NCBI GenBank assembly: GCA_026413225.1
Contig: CM048553.1
Span: 23,374,501 to 23,438,500, forward strand
From: Otis tarda
Taxonomy: Eukaryota; Chordata; Aves; Otidiformes; Otididae
Length of the DNA stretch: 64,000 bases
Direction: 5' to 3'
Below are positions 34,801-49,800 of the stretch, one piece after another. The notes beneath the pieces were generated by a model, which was given only the letters and a program-made list of their open reading frames with translations, searched no databases and had not been told where the DNA came from. Made by a program: the position numbers and the translations under genes. The stretch's first letter is position 1. Each line of letters begins with the position of its first letter.

Positions 34801-37800
34801 GAGTGACTGGGAAGTGGTGGTTGGCAGATTTCTAAAGATCTACGGTTTTTTTCAGCATCTGTTGAGATTTTTCTCTAGCAACCTCCTTTGATTTCTTTGT
34901 TTTGAATTTTTTGGGCCATTGCTGTAACTATTGAGTGGCTTCTCTACATGCATGCTTTACTATTAAGTAGTAAAGGACATAGTCTGTATACTCATCCTAG
35001 AAACCCAGAATGTAATTGCTTAAGAAACAGCATCAGCATGCTCACGTTGTATCATTAATGCAATCCAGGATCCTAGCAATGGACATTTAACTTACTGTTC
35101 CATAAATAAGCCTCGTACAAAGATGAACGTCTTCTATAAGCAGGGGCATTCAGTGAGGGCTAAGCTAAGATTTTTGTATTTAAAAAAAAAGTAAGTTTCT
35201 ACTGTGGACTTTTATAAGAAACCTTTTAACTTCATGCTTTGAGCCATATTTTGGTATTGTAAGAAGCACTTGGGAAATCACAAGTTTCTTAATACTTTCC
35301 TTTAGTCAATACTGTGCAGGCATATTCTTCATTAAAATGTGTGAACGTGTAAGCATTCTTCCCCACTGCCTGTGTTTTTTCTTCCACCTGTGAAGGAGAG
35401 CAAAACAAAGCACAAAGTATGCCTTCACAAACTTGAGTTTGTATTCTACATCAGCTCCTGATTTGGAGGACCTTTTTCGTAGTGATTTTCAGTGGATCAG
35501 ATGTTCTGGTTGTGAAGATGAGATTTGTTTTCCAGCTGGAGGTGAGAATACGAGACCTCTACGTGCCTTCCATCAACACATGCCTTCCCTCAAGCCCAAG
35601 TGTAACTTAATAGTGATCTTGCTCTCAGTTGGAGACTGCCACTCAATGCCAGTGAAGAAGGGTCTCAGTTCTCCTTGAGTCCAGCACTTCGTGGTCATGC
35701 TAATAACCACACGCAATCTGAGGGACGACATTATTCATCTTGTGTCTTTCATTGCATTATCTATTTTTGGTACATCTAGGTGCTGATACGGAAATTTGTG
35801 AGATTTGCGACGATTTTTGGTGGGGACAAGGTCCTGACTCAGTGATGTGCTATGGACGTAGGTTCACTCATATCTGCTGGCTGTGCAAAACATGAATAGT
35901 ATAGCAACTTCTATTTCTCAGGCTGTTTTTCACTTACTTATGAAGGTACATTGAATTCCTTCAGAGTGAGTAAAAGGGCTGACCTGGTTGTAGGGAGCCT
36001 GGCGTGAAGGGGCTCCAGGACCGGACTCTGTCTGGAGGTAGGGGTATGTGTTGTTTGTAGTCCAGAGTGACTCAGTAGTTTTCAGCAAAGTATTTATTTG
36101 TCTTCAGATTTTTTTTGGTCTTTATTTGTCTGCGTTTCTGAATTGATTGTGACCAAATGATACAACTCCGTACATCAATTTGGAAGCACGGCTTACAAAT
36201 TTCTTAAATAACTTCCTATTGCTAATAATCGATTGTTAAGAAGCTCTGCTCTGTCATGCTGAGCTTGCATGGCTCTGCTTGCACTTGGAGTTGAAACCTT
36301 TATTAGTTATTCAGGTGTTGCCTAGTCTTTGCTATTGGATTCTCTGACTTCTTGGCCTCTCGCTCTAGTCTTCGAACAGGATATCTGTGTTCCTCGCAAG
36401 TGCTTCTGAAACTGCTGACTTTGTTGTGAACATTCTTGCTTTCTGTTCTGATGCTGTCAACTTCTGTCAGTATTATAGGTTTCCGTGTTGGGTAGCTCAA
36501 ACAATTTGTAATTTTTTTCAGGTTAAAAAATGAGTTCTGACTGTTGAAGGGTTTGTAAAACAGCTCTAGATTTTGGGACTGATGGATGATGACTGTTTGA
36601 AAGAGAAGTGTCATGAGAAATTGCCCAATTTAAAAAATTCTTTCCTACCCACTTAATCAAATGACTGCTGTCTTTTGGAGAAACTTAGGCACAATTTTTG
36701 ATCCACCTATCGCAAAACCAAAGGGGGAGGAGGCTAAACTTGAACTGAGGCTGTAGTGAGCAATATCCAATCCACGGCCGGTCACAAGTGGTGTGCCCCA
36801 GGGCTTAGTCTTGGGGCCAGTGTTGTTTAATATTTTTATCAATGATCTGGATGAGGGGATTGAGTGCTCTCTCAGTAAGTTTGCAGATGAAACTAAATTG
36901 GATGGGAGCGTTGATCTGCTCAAGGGTAGGAAGGCAAGGTAAGAGGGATCTGGACAAGCTGGATCGATGGGCTGAGGTGAATTGCGTGTCCAACAAGGCC
37001 AAGTGCTGGCACTTGGGTCATATCAACCCCATGCAACGCTACAGGCTTGGGGAAGAGTGGCTGGAAAGCTGCCTGGCAGAAAGGGACCTGGGGGTGCTGG
37101 TAGACAGCTGGCTGAGCATGAGCCGGCAGTGTGCCCAGGTGGCCAAGAAGGCCAACAGCATTCTGGCTTGCATCAGGAACAGCGTGGCCACCAGCAATAG
37201 GGAAGTGATCGCCCCCCCTGTACTCAGCATTGGTGAGGCTGCACCTCAAATACTGTGTTCAGCTTTGGGCCCCTCTCTACAAAAAGGATGTTGAGTTGCT
37301 GGAGTGTGTCCAGAGAAGGGCAACAAAGCTGGTGAGGGATGGGGAGCACAAATCTTATGAGGAGCAGCTAAGGGAACTGAGATTGTTTAGTCTGGAGAAG
37401 AGGAGGCCGAGGGGAGACCTCATTGCTCTCTACAGCTACTTGAAAGGACGTTGTAGGGAGGTGGGTGTTGGTCTCTTCTCCCAAGTAACTAGTGATAGGA
37501 TGAGAGGAAATGGCCTCAAGTTGTGGCAGGGGAGGTTTAGATTGGATTTTAGGAAAAATTTATTTACTGAAAGAGTGGTCAGGCGCTGGAACAGGCTGCC
37601 AAAGGAAGTGGTGGAGTCACTATCCCTGGAAGTGTTCAAAGAACGTGTAGACGTGGCACTTCAGGACATGGTTTAGTGGACTTGGTGGTGTTAGGCTGAT
37701 GGTTGGACTTGATGACCTTGGAGGTCTTTTCCAACCTTAATGATTCTATGATTCTATGATTCTATGATTCTAATAGGAACATGCATTTGGTTTACTGCCA

Positions 37801-40800
37801 GATTTGGTTTTCTTCCTGCCTCGTTGCTCCCTTTCCCTCTTTCCTTAAGGTTTGTAAGGCATTTGGTAAAATGTGTTTTATAATTCACTGTATGCTCAAT
37901 ATATGCAGTTCTGCAATAGTCATGTAAGGATAAGAAACTTCACTAACCTAACAATACTCTTTTTTTTAATGAATATGTGGATGATAGTTAAAATATCAAT
38001 ACTCTTGATACAGGTCCTGCCTTCCTGAAGAGGAAAAAAAGTGCTGAAAGCCAAACTTGGCTATAGATTGCTGCTTGCTTTGAGGGCATTGAGAGTGCCC
38101 ATTGATTTCTAATGCAGGAGGGAGTTTCAGATACACCTTTTTATAAACTATATGTATTCATAGTGTGTTTTGGTATTTTATAGCCAAATAATATTTCAAA
38201 TTTCTAATTTATCCTTCTTTGCAAGCTCATTTCAGGGAAAGTCTTTCCCTACTTGACAATGAGATTTGTTGTGACTGATGTAATGTAAATGAATGAGCCC
38301 AAAAAGTCATCCAGCAAGAAACCTCTAGCAGCTGATGCTCCAGAGTTCATGCTTGCAGAAATGTATCAGGACTCAGATTTTAAGGGGTGATTAGAAGACA
38401 TAGGTATATTTGAAAATCCTAGTCTGGGTAAAAGGGCTGCATGGGAAATCTTTGGTTTGTAGTATCTTCTCTTGCTTGTCCCACAGCAGAGCTGAAAAGA
38501 GAGATATTCCGAAAGTGATGGCTTTCCAGCTGTGGTAATCAATATCTACATTCACTCCTGATCTGTGTTGGTGCACCCGCGTACAGGATCAAACTGAGGA
38601 TTCTTTCTGCCACTGTTTTACTGAGGATACCTGTTTTGGGACCCTTGTTGTGGCTAATGATATGCTGTAACACATTCATGATGCAGAAGCGTGTTGCGTT
38701 CCAAGTTAGTGTCATGATAAATTTTGCGGAGATCTACCCAAATTATGGAGGAACTACAGAGGAAGTTAACATTTACTGTGAAACATTTGCCACAAGAGCA
38801 TTACAAATGTACGTGTAGCACTGTCGTGGTAGATCTGGTATTCATAGAATTATAGAATGGTTAGAGTTGGAAGGGACCTTTAAAGGCCATCTACTCCAAC
38901 TGCCCTGCAAGGAGCAGGGACATCCCCAACTAGATCAGGTTGCTCAGAGCCTCATCCAGCCTGGCCTTGAACGTTTCCAGGGATGGGGCTTCCACCACCT
39001 CTCTGGGCAATCTGTACCAGTGTTCTACAACCCTCATTGTAAAAAATTTTTTCCTAATATCCAATCTAAATCTACCTCCCTGTATTTTTAAACCACTACC
39101 CCTCGTCCTATCACAACAGGCCCTACTGAACAGCCTCTCCCCATCTTTCTTGTAGGCCCCCTTGAGGTACTGGAAGGCCACTGTAAGGTCTTCCCATAGC
39201 CTCCTCTTCTCCAGGCTGAACAGCCCAAACTCTCTCAGCCTGTCCTCATAGGAAAGGTGCTCGTGGCCCTCCTCTGGACCTTCTCCAACTGGTCCATGTC
39301 CTTCTTGTGTTGGGGGCTCCAGAACTGGACACAGTACTCCAGGTGGGGTCTCACCAGGGCAGAGTAGAGGGGGAGAATCACCTCCCTTGACCTGCTGGCC
39401 ATGCTTCTCTTGATGCAGCCCAGGATGCAGTTGGCTGCAGGGGCGCATTGCCAGCTCATGTTGAGCTTCTCGTCCACCAGCACTCCCAAGTCTTTCTCCT
39501 CAGGGCTGCTCTCGATCCATTCTCCGCCCAGCCTGTATTTGTGCCTGGGATTGCCATGACCCAGGTGCAGGACCTTGCACTTGGCCTGGTTGAACTTCAT
39601 GAGGTTGGCATGGGCCCACCTCTCCAGCCTGTCCAGGTCCCTCTGGATGGCATCCCTCCCTTCCAGCGTGTCAACAGCACCACACAACTTGGTGTCATCG
39701 GCGAACTTGCTGAGGGTGCGCTCTATCCCACTGTCCATGTTGCCGACAAAGATGTTGAACAGGGCCGGGCCCAGCATGGAGCCCTGAGGGATGCCACTGG
39801 TGACCGGTCTCCACATGGACATTGAGCCGTTGACCACCACTCTCTGAGTGCGGCCATCCAGCCAACTCCTTATCCACCGAGTGGTCCATCCATCAAACCC
39901 ATGTCTCTCTAGTTTAGAGAGAAGGATGTCGTGCAGGACAGTGTCAAAAGCTTTGCACAGGTCCAGGTAGATGATGTCAGTTGCTCGTCCCTTGTCCACC
40001 GATGCCATCACCCCATCATAGAAGGCCACCAAATTGGTCAGGCGCGATCTGCCCTTGGTGAAGCCATGTTGGCTGTCACCAACCACCTCCTTGCTCTCCA
40101 TGTGCCTTAGCATGGTTTCCAGGAGAATCTGCTCCATGACCTTGCCAGGCACAGAGGTGAGGCTGACCAGCCTGTAGTTGCCCAGGTCCTCCTTGTTCCC
40201 CTTTTTAAAAATGGGGGTTATGTTCCCTCTCTTCCAGTCATCGGGGACCTCACCAGACCGCCACGACTTCTCAAATACAATGGCCAGTGGCTTGGCAACT
40301 TCATCCGCCAGTTCCCTCAAGACCCACGGATGGATCTCATCAGGTCCCATGGTCTTGTGCACCTTCAAGTTCCTCAGATGTTCCTGAACCTGCTCTTCGA
40401 GTACAGTGGGTGGTTCATCCTCGCAGTCCCTGCTTGTGCCTTCTACAGCTTGGATGGTGAGACAAGAGCCCTTATCGGTGAAGGCTGAGGCAAAAAAGTC
40501 AATGAGTACCTCAGCCTTCTCCATGTCCTGGGTAACCACAGTATTGTAATATTATTCTGATACTTCAGGTCCCCTTTGTAGTCTTCTCAATAGTGATACC
40601 AGTCTTTAAGTGACTCAAGACTAACAACTTTTTTTAGGGCTCTGCTTGTTAAAACGTTACTGCAGTTTTCCTGTCAAACACTGCTTAAAGGTCAATCGAA
40701 CTCTGTAAAACCTTCAAAAGCCTGATGATGTTCAGCTCTCTAAATTTGGGGTCCTTCTGCCTAGCTCTCAGTGCTTTTACCTCTCAAGTCAACTCTGCTG

Positions 40801-43800
40801 AGGTTTGTGATCCTTCCACTTACTGTGGCTGCCTCCCGCCAGATTTCCGTCCTTTGAGAGGATGGGGATCCTTGTCTTCGACTCCCATGGGACTGAGCCA
40901 AAGCCACTTCTCCTCCCTGGTAGACTGCCCTTCTGCTTCAAGGGAAGAGGCTCACTGGCTTGTTTCCAGATGATGTGGTTGCCAGCTAGGCCCGTGTCTG
41001 TTCTCCGAGTCTGGATAACGGTGGGTGTGGAGGGTGAGGTCCGGTACAATCAGAGGATCAACCCCGCCCCTCTTGGACACTGGATTGTGGTGTCTTCTTA
41101 TGCAGTATCTCTTCCTCGTTCATCTACTGATGTGGTTCAGTTTTTTGGTTCCTAAATAGTCTTTTTTTTCAGTATTGTATTTTCTAGAAACAGGGTAATT
41201 GTTGGCTTCCTGCACGTTAACTATAACAGGTGTATTTAACATTTCCAAAAATCACTGTGACTCCCATACTGACTCTCCTCTCTCTATTTTTGACCTCTTT
41301 ATTTTAAACTACATCAAATTTGCTATGATTGTCTGTGGAAAACTTTTAGATAATAAAGCCTTCTGAGCCCTTCTAGTCATCTCCTTCCCTTTGGCTTGCC
41401 AGTGGCCTCCTGCGTAGTGTGTGGATATGCTGTTCTGAGGAGATGTCTTTCGGAGTGCCTGTCAGATGAAGTTTTGCTCTTCAGAGCCGCAGATGCTCCC
41501 TGATAGTACTTCTCTGAAGCCGTTGCAAGATTTGCATTAATCTGAGGAGGAGACATCATTGCTGCAGGGATGAACCATGCAGCAGCAACTGTGCTGAGCG
41601 ACAGCCAAGCATGGAACCATGTCTGTCTCTTCAGATGGAGGCACGCTCAGTGCAGAGGAGAGCTTTGCACATGGAAGATTACATCTGTGCAAGCTTTTTA
41701 ATACTTTAGTGAGATAACTAAAGGAAAGGAGGGGAAGCTCATGGGTTTTTTTCCAGAAACATTATTGTGTGAGTGTTTAGCAGCAAAGGTGGCTGAAGAG
41801 CTGCAGGGGAATGCTGAGCACATGGACAGTATGGGTTCCACCAGGCTTCTACAGAGGGGGTTGGCTGGTTGGGTAAATTCAAGTGAAAAGCCAGCATCAC
41901 CTGAAGTTAAAGACATGACTATGTGAAATCATAGAAGATGTCAAATGATGTAGAGCTGTTTAACAACATCAGTAGGAGTCCAATCTGAAAATTGGATGAA
42001 GTTAAAGAAAGTTAAGAAGCATGCCACTGCTGCTGGGCATTTGCCATCAGACAGTGAAATTTGGTGATTCCTCTGGTAATTTGACGAGCTCTGATTTGTC
42101 TACCTACACCCGATTCACTCTACAATCTCTCTTTCTTCTTCTTCTTCTTCTTTTTTTTTTAAGGAAATGAATTTTCCCAGACCAGAAGACTGTAGCAATT
42201 GACCATTCTTTAGAAAAAGCATATTCCAGCATGTAGTATTAATACAAGGTTTAGAAAAAGTTTATGTAAGTAGATGCCTCTTAATGGTGCCTTAATTCTG
42301 AAAGTGTGATGTATGTCAGTGTGGAGGCTACAGCCCTGACTTGCAGCTCAAAAATTGCCCAGAAGAATGGCAGTGTGTAGGAACACGATCTGTTCCAGAA
42401 ATGTCTCCTTAGAGTATTGCAGCCCCTGAAATTCTGTGGGAATGAAAAAAAATCCATCAGCTATTTCAGAAAATGTATACAGTGAAAATGTTGATTCATT
42501 TTGATCTCCTAGGCTGTATCAAGAGGAAAAGGAGTTTTGAACTGTGCTTTTGTTACGCTTTTCAACTTTAAGCAGGACTTTGATACTTGAACGTAGAGAG
42601 TGAGTCATATTTAAAAAGTATTATCATTGGAGCTGATTGAGCAATGTATTGGCAGGCTGAGGAGTCAGCAAGTTTCGTTAGGCTCTTCTTAGCCTGTGGT
42701 GCTGACAAATGTTAGTAAACCTTCTCCTGTTTCCCCAGAAGCATTTACGGGAAAAGCTAGCTATGTTGGTGGGCTCTAGGTGTCAAAGAGTGCTTGTTAC
42801 TTACAGTGGGAAGAGCTAATCTTTTTGGTATGTGAGACCAGTTCAGAATGTTTGGAATATGCCATTGTGTTGCTGAAAAATGTTTTGGTCACTGATACTT
42901 GTTGCCTAAAGGAGCAAAGTTAGTGTGCACTCTTTTTGTTATGTTTGAATGCTTTATTTGTAACATAAAAGCGGTGTTGATGAAGGGGTTTTGTAGATTC
43001 CTCTGGTAGTGGAACTCTCTTCCTTCTTTTCTGAAGCCTACAAGAGATGCTGAAAAGGGGGGCTTTCTCTAAACATTCTTGATTCCTTTCAGAGCTTGGA
43101 AAACATGCAGCTAAAAATGACCTCAAGGCGCCATCTGCTTCAGCAAGGGAAGTGACTTCACACCTCTTGACTGTTAGATTCGTTGAGCTTTCCTTCTTGC
43201 CTAAATAGTGTCCTTGAGACAATAGTCCTTTCTACAGCTGCATGACACAGTGATCCAGATGGGTTCATTCTCAAGGGCTGCCTGTAGTGTGCGCACTGCT
43301 GCCCTTGTTTTGTGTTCTCTCGCCCCGCAGATGTGTTGCACGTTGATTGTTTGCCTCTCACGGTGCAGCTGTGCACGAGTAGTGGCTCATTTGGGATCTG
43401 CCCACTGCAAGCTGCCAGGCATCCCTGGGAGAGGGGGTCTTTTGTTGAAGAGGGATTTTCTTTGTTTGAGTCCTTTCCCTCTGACCTCGTGGTTCTTCAC
43501 AAGGAAGTAGGTTCACCGTCTAGTTGCACAGTCAAGTCCTGTAGCATCTGGTGAGGTAGATGGAACATGTTGCTCTACTGTTGTTGTATCTAGCATTGCT
43601 ATTAATGTTATTTCTGACCCTCTGAAACCTGCAGTTGCTGTGGGAGGCAGTGGAAACTGTGGTGTCCCTGTGTCTCTCTGTTTGCCCAGTCTTGGTTTTA
43701 GAAGTGTCATCTTCAATAGTCATCAAAGTTTTTCTATGAATCATGACAGGAAGACATTCTGAACTTTACAAGTTTTCATTCATGACTTTCCTTCATTTTC

Positions 43801-46800
43801 TATTTGTAACCCAGCACTTCATTAATCACCCGTGTAATAACCTATTTTATCATACTTTTCCCAGTCATTAGTCTTTGATGAAGAACCTTGTCAAATGCAT
43901 TTTGAAAACATGAGGTTGAGCAGTCACCAATTTTTCTAGTTTTGCCCTGATGTTGATATACCTAAGACCTCTTGTACATTAGTTAAACGTGACCTTTTAT
44001 ACATGAATCTTTGCTGCTTCCCTTTCAGAAAAAGGAAGATAAAAAAGGAGTATGGCTTCCCAAAAGTTCTTGCAGTTCTTCCTTTCACTGGGGTATGAAA
44101 ACTTTCACAACAACAGAAGTTGCAGTAATTAGTCTCATAGGAAATCAAACATTGTAACTATAAATTTCTTAAAGTCAAATTAACATCATCCTCTATACAT
44201 GAAAGCACAGTGAGTAGAGGATCTGGTACCACAGGGTTTTTCTGGTGCTGGAAACATGTTAGATTGCCTCTTGGGAAGCAGCATCTTGCGCGTTCAGTTA
44301 CTTAAATTTGTCCTTTTAGATCTGTGAGATCAAATGGTAGTTCATGCTAAATTTGCTAGCAGTGACAGCCCGATAGTTTTCCTGTCTTCATTGCTCTGTC
44401 ATTTAACCTTGGGTGAATTTTTGAGAAAGATGTAGTAGAGGCGAGGAAGGAATAAGAAGAGAAGTTTTCAGGGGAAAATAAGAATTATTTTTTTTTCTTA
44501 GTCAGTCTGTTGCAACTCTTCAAATATGCCCATGGTTTTGGTTTGCCAGGTGGAGTTCTAGGGTGAGATGTGCAAGCAGATACAGCAGAGTCCAACAGAG
44601 CTCTGCATCGCATCTCTGTAGGACCTCAGAAGGGTCCCGGCTGCTACCCAGGGATCCGATCCGGAGTAGCGATGCCCACGTAGTGCATTGCATCCGCTTG
44701 TGCTCAGGCCTGCTTTTTCCTGGTGCTGCTCCCCTCATCCATATTTCTGGGGACCCCTTTTACTTTGCTGAGTAAATTCAAACAGCCTCTGATTTCAAAA
44801 CTGCAAATAAATAATAAGAGTTGGGTTTTTTTTTAACTATTGAGAAGAATAGACTGGCATTTTAGAGGTAAAAGCAGTCCTTGCTCCTGACTGATTTCAT
44901 TGATACTATGATGTTTATGTGGAGAAAAGCTATTTTAGGTCGTATTTATGACTTTGTGAAGATCTTCATCAGCTGAGAGCTGGCGAAAGTGAACTGGACG
45001 ATGGCACCATGCTCCAACTGATGGTGTTTAACGATCCCTCTGCCCCACCCTCATTTGGCAGAGAGAACGGACATGCGGTCCAGCATTCAAAAATGGACAT
45101 GGACCTCTTAAAGTCTTTTCTTATTTCTAGCTTTTCCTCAGAATAGATGAGTTGTTTACTAAATGTACCCCAAAGAGGCAGCTGGAAAAAGCCTTTTCAT
45201 CAAACCATAATTCTGTTTTGCAGTATTTTCATGAAATAACTTTTTTTTTCCCCAGCTCCCCTAAAGAAAGCCCCATAGACATTTAGATTTATGCAATGGA
45301 TAAAAAGAGAGCTTGCATGAGGAATTACAAGTAACAATGATTAATATAGTAAATGAGTGCCTATAAATATTTTGAGGATGCTAGGGAAAGTGGAAAAGAG
45401 ATTTTGCAGTTCTTTAATATGCTGTGATATGTGAATCCAGTTCAGTGACACTAAACTTTTGATTAAAATTAGATACTTGCGAATGGCAGTAGAGGGGGCC
45501 TTAGGAAGTAATTTGTATTTTATTGTGTATTTTAAAAAAAAGATTCTTTGGCTTGGAGATATTTATTTTTATTATTAGACTTAGGCTAATTTCTGAATTT
45601 TGTCTCTGAGCAAAGTTTTTATTTTTTTTTTTCTTGCCAGTACAACTAAGTCTTTAAACAAATTTCTTATTTTGCATATAGCAACAATATATTGCATAAC
45701 TCTGGATTTATTACAATGCAACTGAGGCTGAAAATTGTCCTCTTATACTGTGTACATGTGCTAATTAGCACTGTATTCCTCTACTCTAGCATAAATTTAA
45801 GCATTATGATTATTCTCAAAACCACAGTTAATATTCTTTTTAGGTGAATCTACATAAAATCTTTAGTATATTTTTAATTTAATTTCATTAATGTATTTAT
45901 TTTGATTCCCCATGGACTTATCTGTGTCCATATTGAACTTAAGAAACAGTCATGTCATACACACTTAAAGGATTGCTGACAAGCTGAGGTTTCTATTCTA
46001 TTAAATGGAGAGGGGGTATTAAATTCGTATCTAAAGAGTCTGTTATTTCGTGTGACTGACTCCCAGAATGTCTGCTATAAAACTTCGTTGTTCTTACAAG
46101 CTCTGAAGCATAGCTTTTAAGTTCTGTCTTGCTATAACTTTCTGTATTATTTTCTTTCTTGATTCTTTTGATGCTTTTCTTTCGAGTCTACAAATTTGAT
46201 CAGAATCTTTTAATTAGAAACCACAATGCTATAAATAGTAGTAAATATAAAATTCCTTACATCAAAGTGCGAGCATAGAAATAGGATTTTCTCATCAATT
46301 TATTAAAAAAAGTCATTCTTCTCTTGATAGAAATTGTTGTTATCTCTTCCAGCAAAACTTATTAAAAAGCATCCAAGTGCTTTATGCAGGATACTTCAGA
46401 ATTAAGAAACATGTATTATGAGGAATTGCACATTATATAAAAATGTATTAAGTTATCTTTTTCCTTATTTAAATGGGAAAAAATATTAGTTGTCATGTTA
46501 CTATACTGCTTTCAACACCCAACTAATTATTCACAATGTGAGGAAAATTTCTAAAATATTTCCTTTCAAAATTTTTGTTAGTTTGATTATTAAGAAAGTG
46601 CATAGCTTGTAAATGTTTCACTGGCAGTTAAAATATTTGATCTATTTGACATGAAAATCTCCCAGATATATTTAATGTAACCTCCAGTACAGTGCAATGA
46701 GGCTCAGCATCGGTCTGGAATGATATACATCGGTTGTAGTTTATAAATGTGTATTCTCTTTGAAGATGCTCATTCTTCTGGGCCAGTTTCTGGGGAAAGC

Positions 46801-49800
46801 TGATCCTCAGCAGGGGTACTGAAGAGATTATATCAGAAATCATCATTATTTTGTTGTGTTTTGTTATAATAATAAAGAGTGGTACTTGGTACCGATTGCC
46901 CATCTCCTCTGTCACTGCAGCGATCCCTGAAGCATAGAGCAGGTGTTTAGAATAATGGGAATTGCATCCCTCTTGGTTTGGCAGGAAGGTTTGCGTACCA
47001 CTTCCGTTTTCCTAGGATTTAAGCTTTTAATATTTGTTTTAGATAAAATATCTTTGTGCTTAGTGATTTGAAGTAATCTTTCCCACTCCATCTACTTTTG
47101 TGTCCGTCCAGGCGTTCACTGAGGTGTTTAAGCTTTGCGATCTTTGACCAAAGCAAGCACTCTCATAGTTGCATTAGATGCATGGGATGCTTAGTATTTT
47201 CTATAGAGGGGCTTGCAAGGCAGTGCACTTTATGTGCCACTAGAAATTGCATCTGAAAGTACTGCAGCTAATTTCAGAGTTGTTATTGATGTTTTCCTTC
47301 TTCAGTTGCATGACATAAAAATTTCAGAACTTTTTGATTGTTTTGGAGGCACAGACACTGCATTCTTCCATTAAGTTGCTAGACTCTCGTTTCCTGACTC
47401 TTGTTCATGTTCTGCATTAAGCGCATCTCCACTGGTCTCCAAGAACACCCCTTTTATGACTCAGTTGTCAGCCGTGGATGTGTCATGCCTATGGTTGTTG
47501 AAAAAGCCTCAAATTTTCTGAAAAAGTTCCTTGGTTTGAGAACTGAATGACATAGTGGATTGTCTTGCTTCAGTGGCTTAGAGGAGCCTTTGCAGGTGTC
47601 TGTCTTGTTACTTCTGCTTGAATGGGATGATATAGATGGCATAAAAGTACTTATTTCCTTTCTTTGGGTTCTTTTATTGACATGTGCCTCTGAGCGTAAG
47701 CTTCCTTTGCAGCTGGCCATTGTACCTGTTCACGGAGCAGGCAAGTAGATGTGCTTAAAAATAATGTGAAGCCAAGACTCCATAAAGTCCATTTCTTTAT
47801 TTTGTGGTTCTTAACCAGATATTCGGAAAAATTGTTATCCTAAAGAATGTGCTGGCTGGCACTCTTAAGGTGCATTTTTTTGTTACGCTGAATGAGATCT
47901 GTTAGCTGTCATTGAAAGGGGGAATCTGTCTTCCTCTTCATTCTCTCTTGCATGTCCCCTCCAGCTTCTTTCCATCACATCTAGTTGTGGTGTGACTATA
48001 TAGTTTATTTGAATCAGTTTATTTATTTGACAAAACTGGATCCACTCCAAGTCATGATTAATTTTGTGATGCTGATCTGACTTTCTGGTTAGTCAGACGA
48101 GCCAAGAAGAGGTGGCAGGCGGGAACACGTGGCCAGGATGGGGCAGAACTCTCTATTTTTGGCAGCAGCCCCCTGTACACGGTGTTGCAGTGTATTGCAA
48201 TCAGGGTTGAAGGATTCTTTGAGTCTAAAAGGGTTGCAATTTCTGGAAAGGGCTGAGTTTGGCTATTCAAAATGTGCATCTTGGTATCTCAGTAGGGTTT
48301 GAGATACACTTGACGTACACTCGGTTGCACTTGAGCTTAAACTTAGTGGTGAGCTTCCTGTGTTTGCACCTCTTGTCTTGGGGCTGGTTACATCTGTGTA
48401 ATGTTTTTTATCTTAATTTATTAATAGGTGTTTTCTCCCTTAAATCCACAGTAACAGCTTCTGTAAGGGAATAACTGTGGTCCAGGGTCACCTCAGAAAT
48501 ACATTAGCCTTGTAATTGTTTATCTTGGAGACATGTTCAAGGGAGGAAGTTTCCTAGACCAAATCAATATGATGCAATATACCTAGCAGTTAAAAACCAA
48601 ACCAAACCAAAAACCAGTCACTTTTGCTCTTATAGTGTATGAGGTGAATGCATTTTAATGACAAATGCTACATTTAGTATATATATTTTTAGAAATTGAA
48701 GTTACCTTTTTATATTCTTCCTTACTAAAAAATTCTCTTTTGGTACCAGCGTATGGTCGTATAGAAGTCTGGGTTATACCATGTACACAGATCTAAATGA
48801 TGGCATATGGAGCTATGTTGTTAACAAACAGAACTAATAAACTGCTGTAGAATGTTCTTTGCATTTAATAATGTAATGATGAAAAATGAACAACTGGTTT
48901 GCCATTAACTCCTTTGATCAGAAAGTGGTTGTTGTGGTGCAGGTAGGTCAATGAAGGTTAGTTAACGTTAGCAAACATGCTGCAGTGGAACAAGGGAGTG
49001 ACAAAACTAGAATTGGCCCCTACCACCTTACTCAGTTCTTGGCCTGTCACATCCTTTTTGTGAGCAGCAGCCTAAAAATTCATATCCAGCAGGAGAAGAT
49101 AGAATTTTGAAATTGTTCAGAGCAAACTCTGCTGTTTGAGAGCTGGAAGAGAAATGCCAGTGCTAATGTGATAATTTGTTGATGTTTTTTTGCTGTATTT
49201 GTGGTTGCACTAGCTGCTGCAGGCCAGAAATGGTTAAATGAGGGCCGTACCTGTGGGTGGCTGTACATGCCTTGGGGGTCTATACGTACATGCCTTGGGG
49301 GTCTATACGTGCTGTGGGCGTCTGTCATTGCAGGTACCAGCCGCCTGTGTCATGGGTCATTTGGGACTAGCTGTTTTTTTTTTTAATTTATTTTTTTCCT
49401 TTTTTAGACTTTTTTTTTGGATAGAAAGTAGGCTTTTAATATTGATGGAAATTAATCAGTGAAATCATTTACCTGGATAAGGAAAACTGTATATGTTATA
49501 TTCAGTTGGTCAAAGATTATACATTTGTTCAAAAGAGATATTCTTAAATCATCCAGAAATTACAAGAACCACTTAGTGAAGACCTGTGACCTGCGTTACA
49601 GAGCAGGTTAGATGTAATGTGAATAGCCGAAAGGATGTCTGACTCTGTGAATTGTGTTTACTGAGACGCCTTCCAAGAAGCTTTCCAGTTAATACTGCAT
49701 CCTTCTAGACTGTAATGTAAATATCTGGAATTTCTCATGGTTCAATTTTCTGTGCACATTCACTGCAATGGCACGGGTAGGCGTTTTTATAGAGGGCACT

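Noticed and set aside
38930-39448. 172-codon minus-strand frame as a separate gene
   Set aside because: It is the end of CR1 ORF2 in a shifted frame, overlapping the 434-codon frame of the same element.
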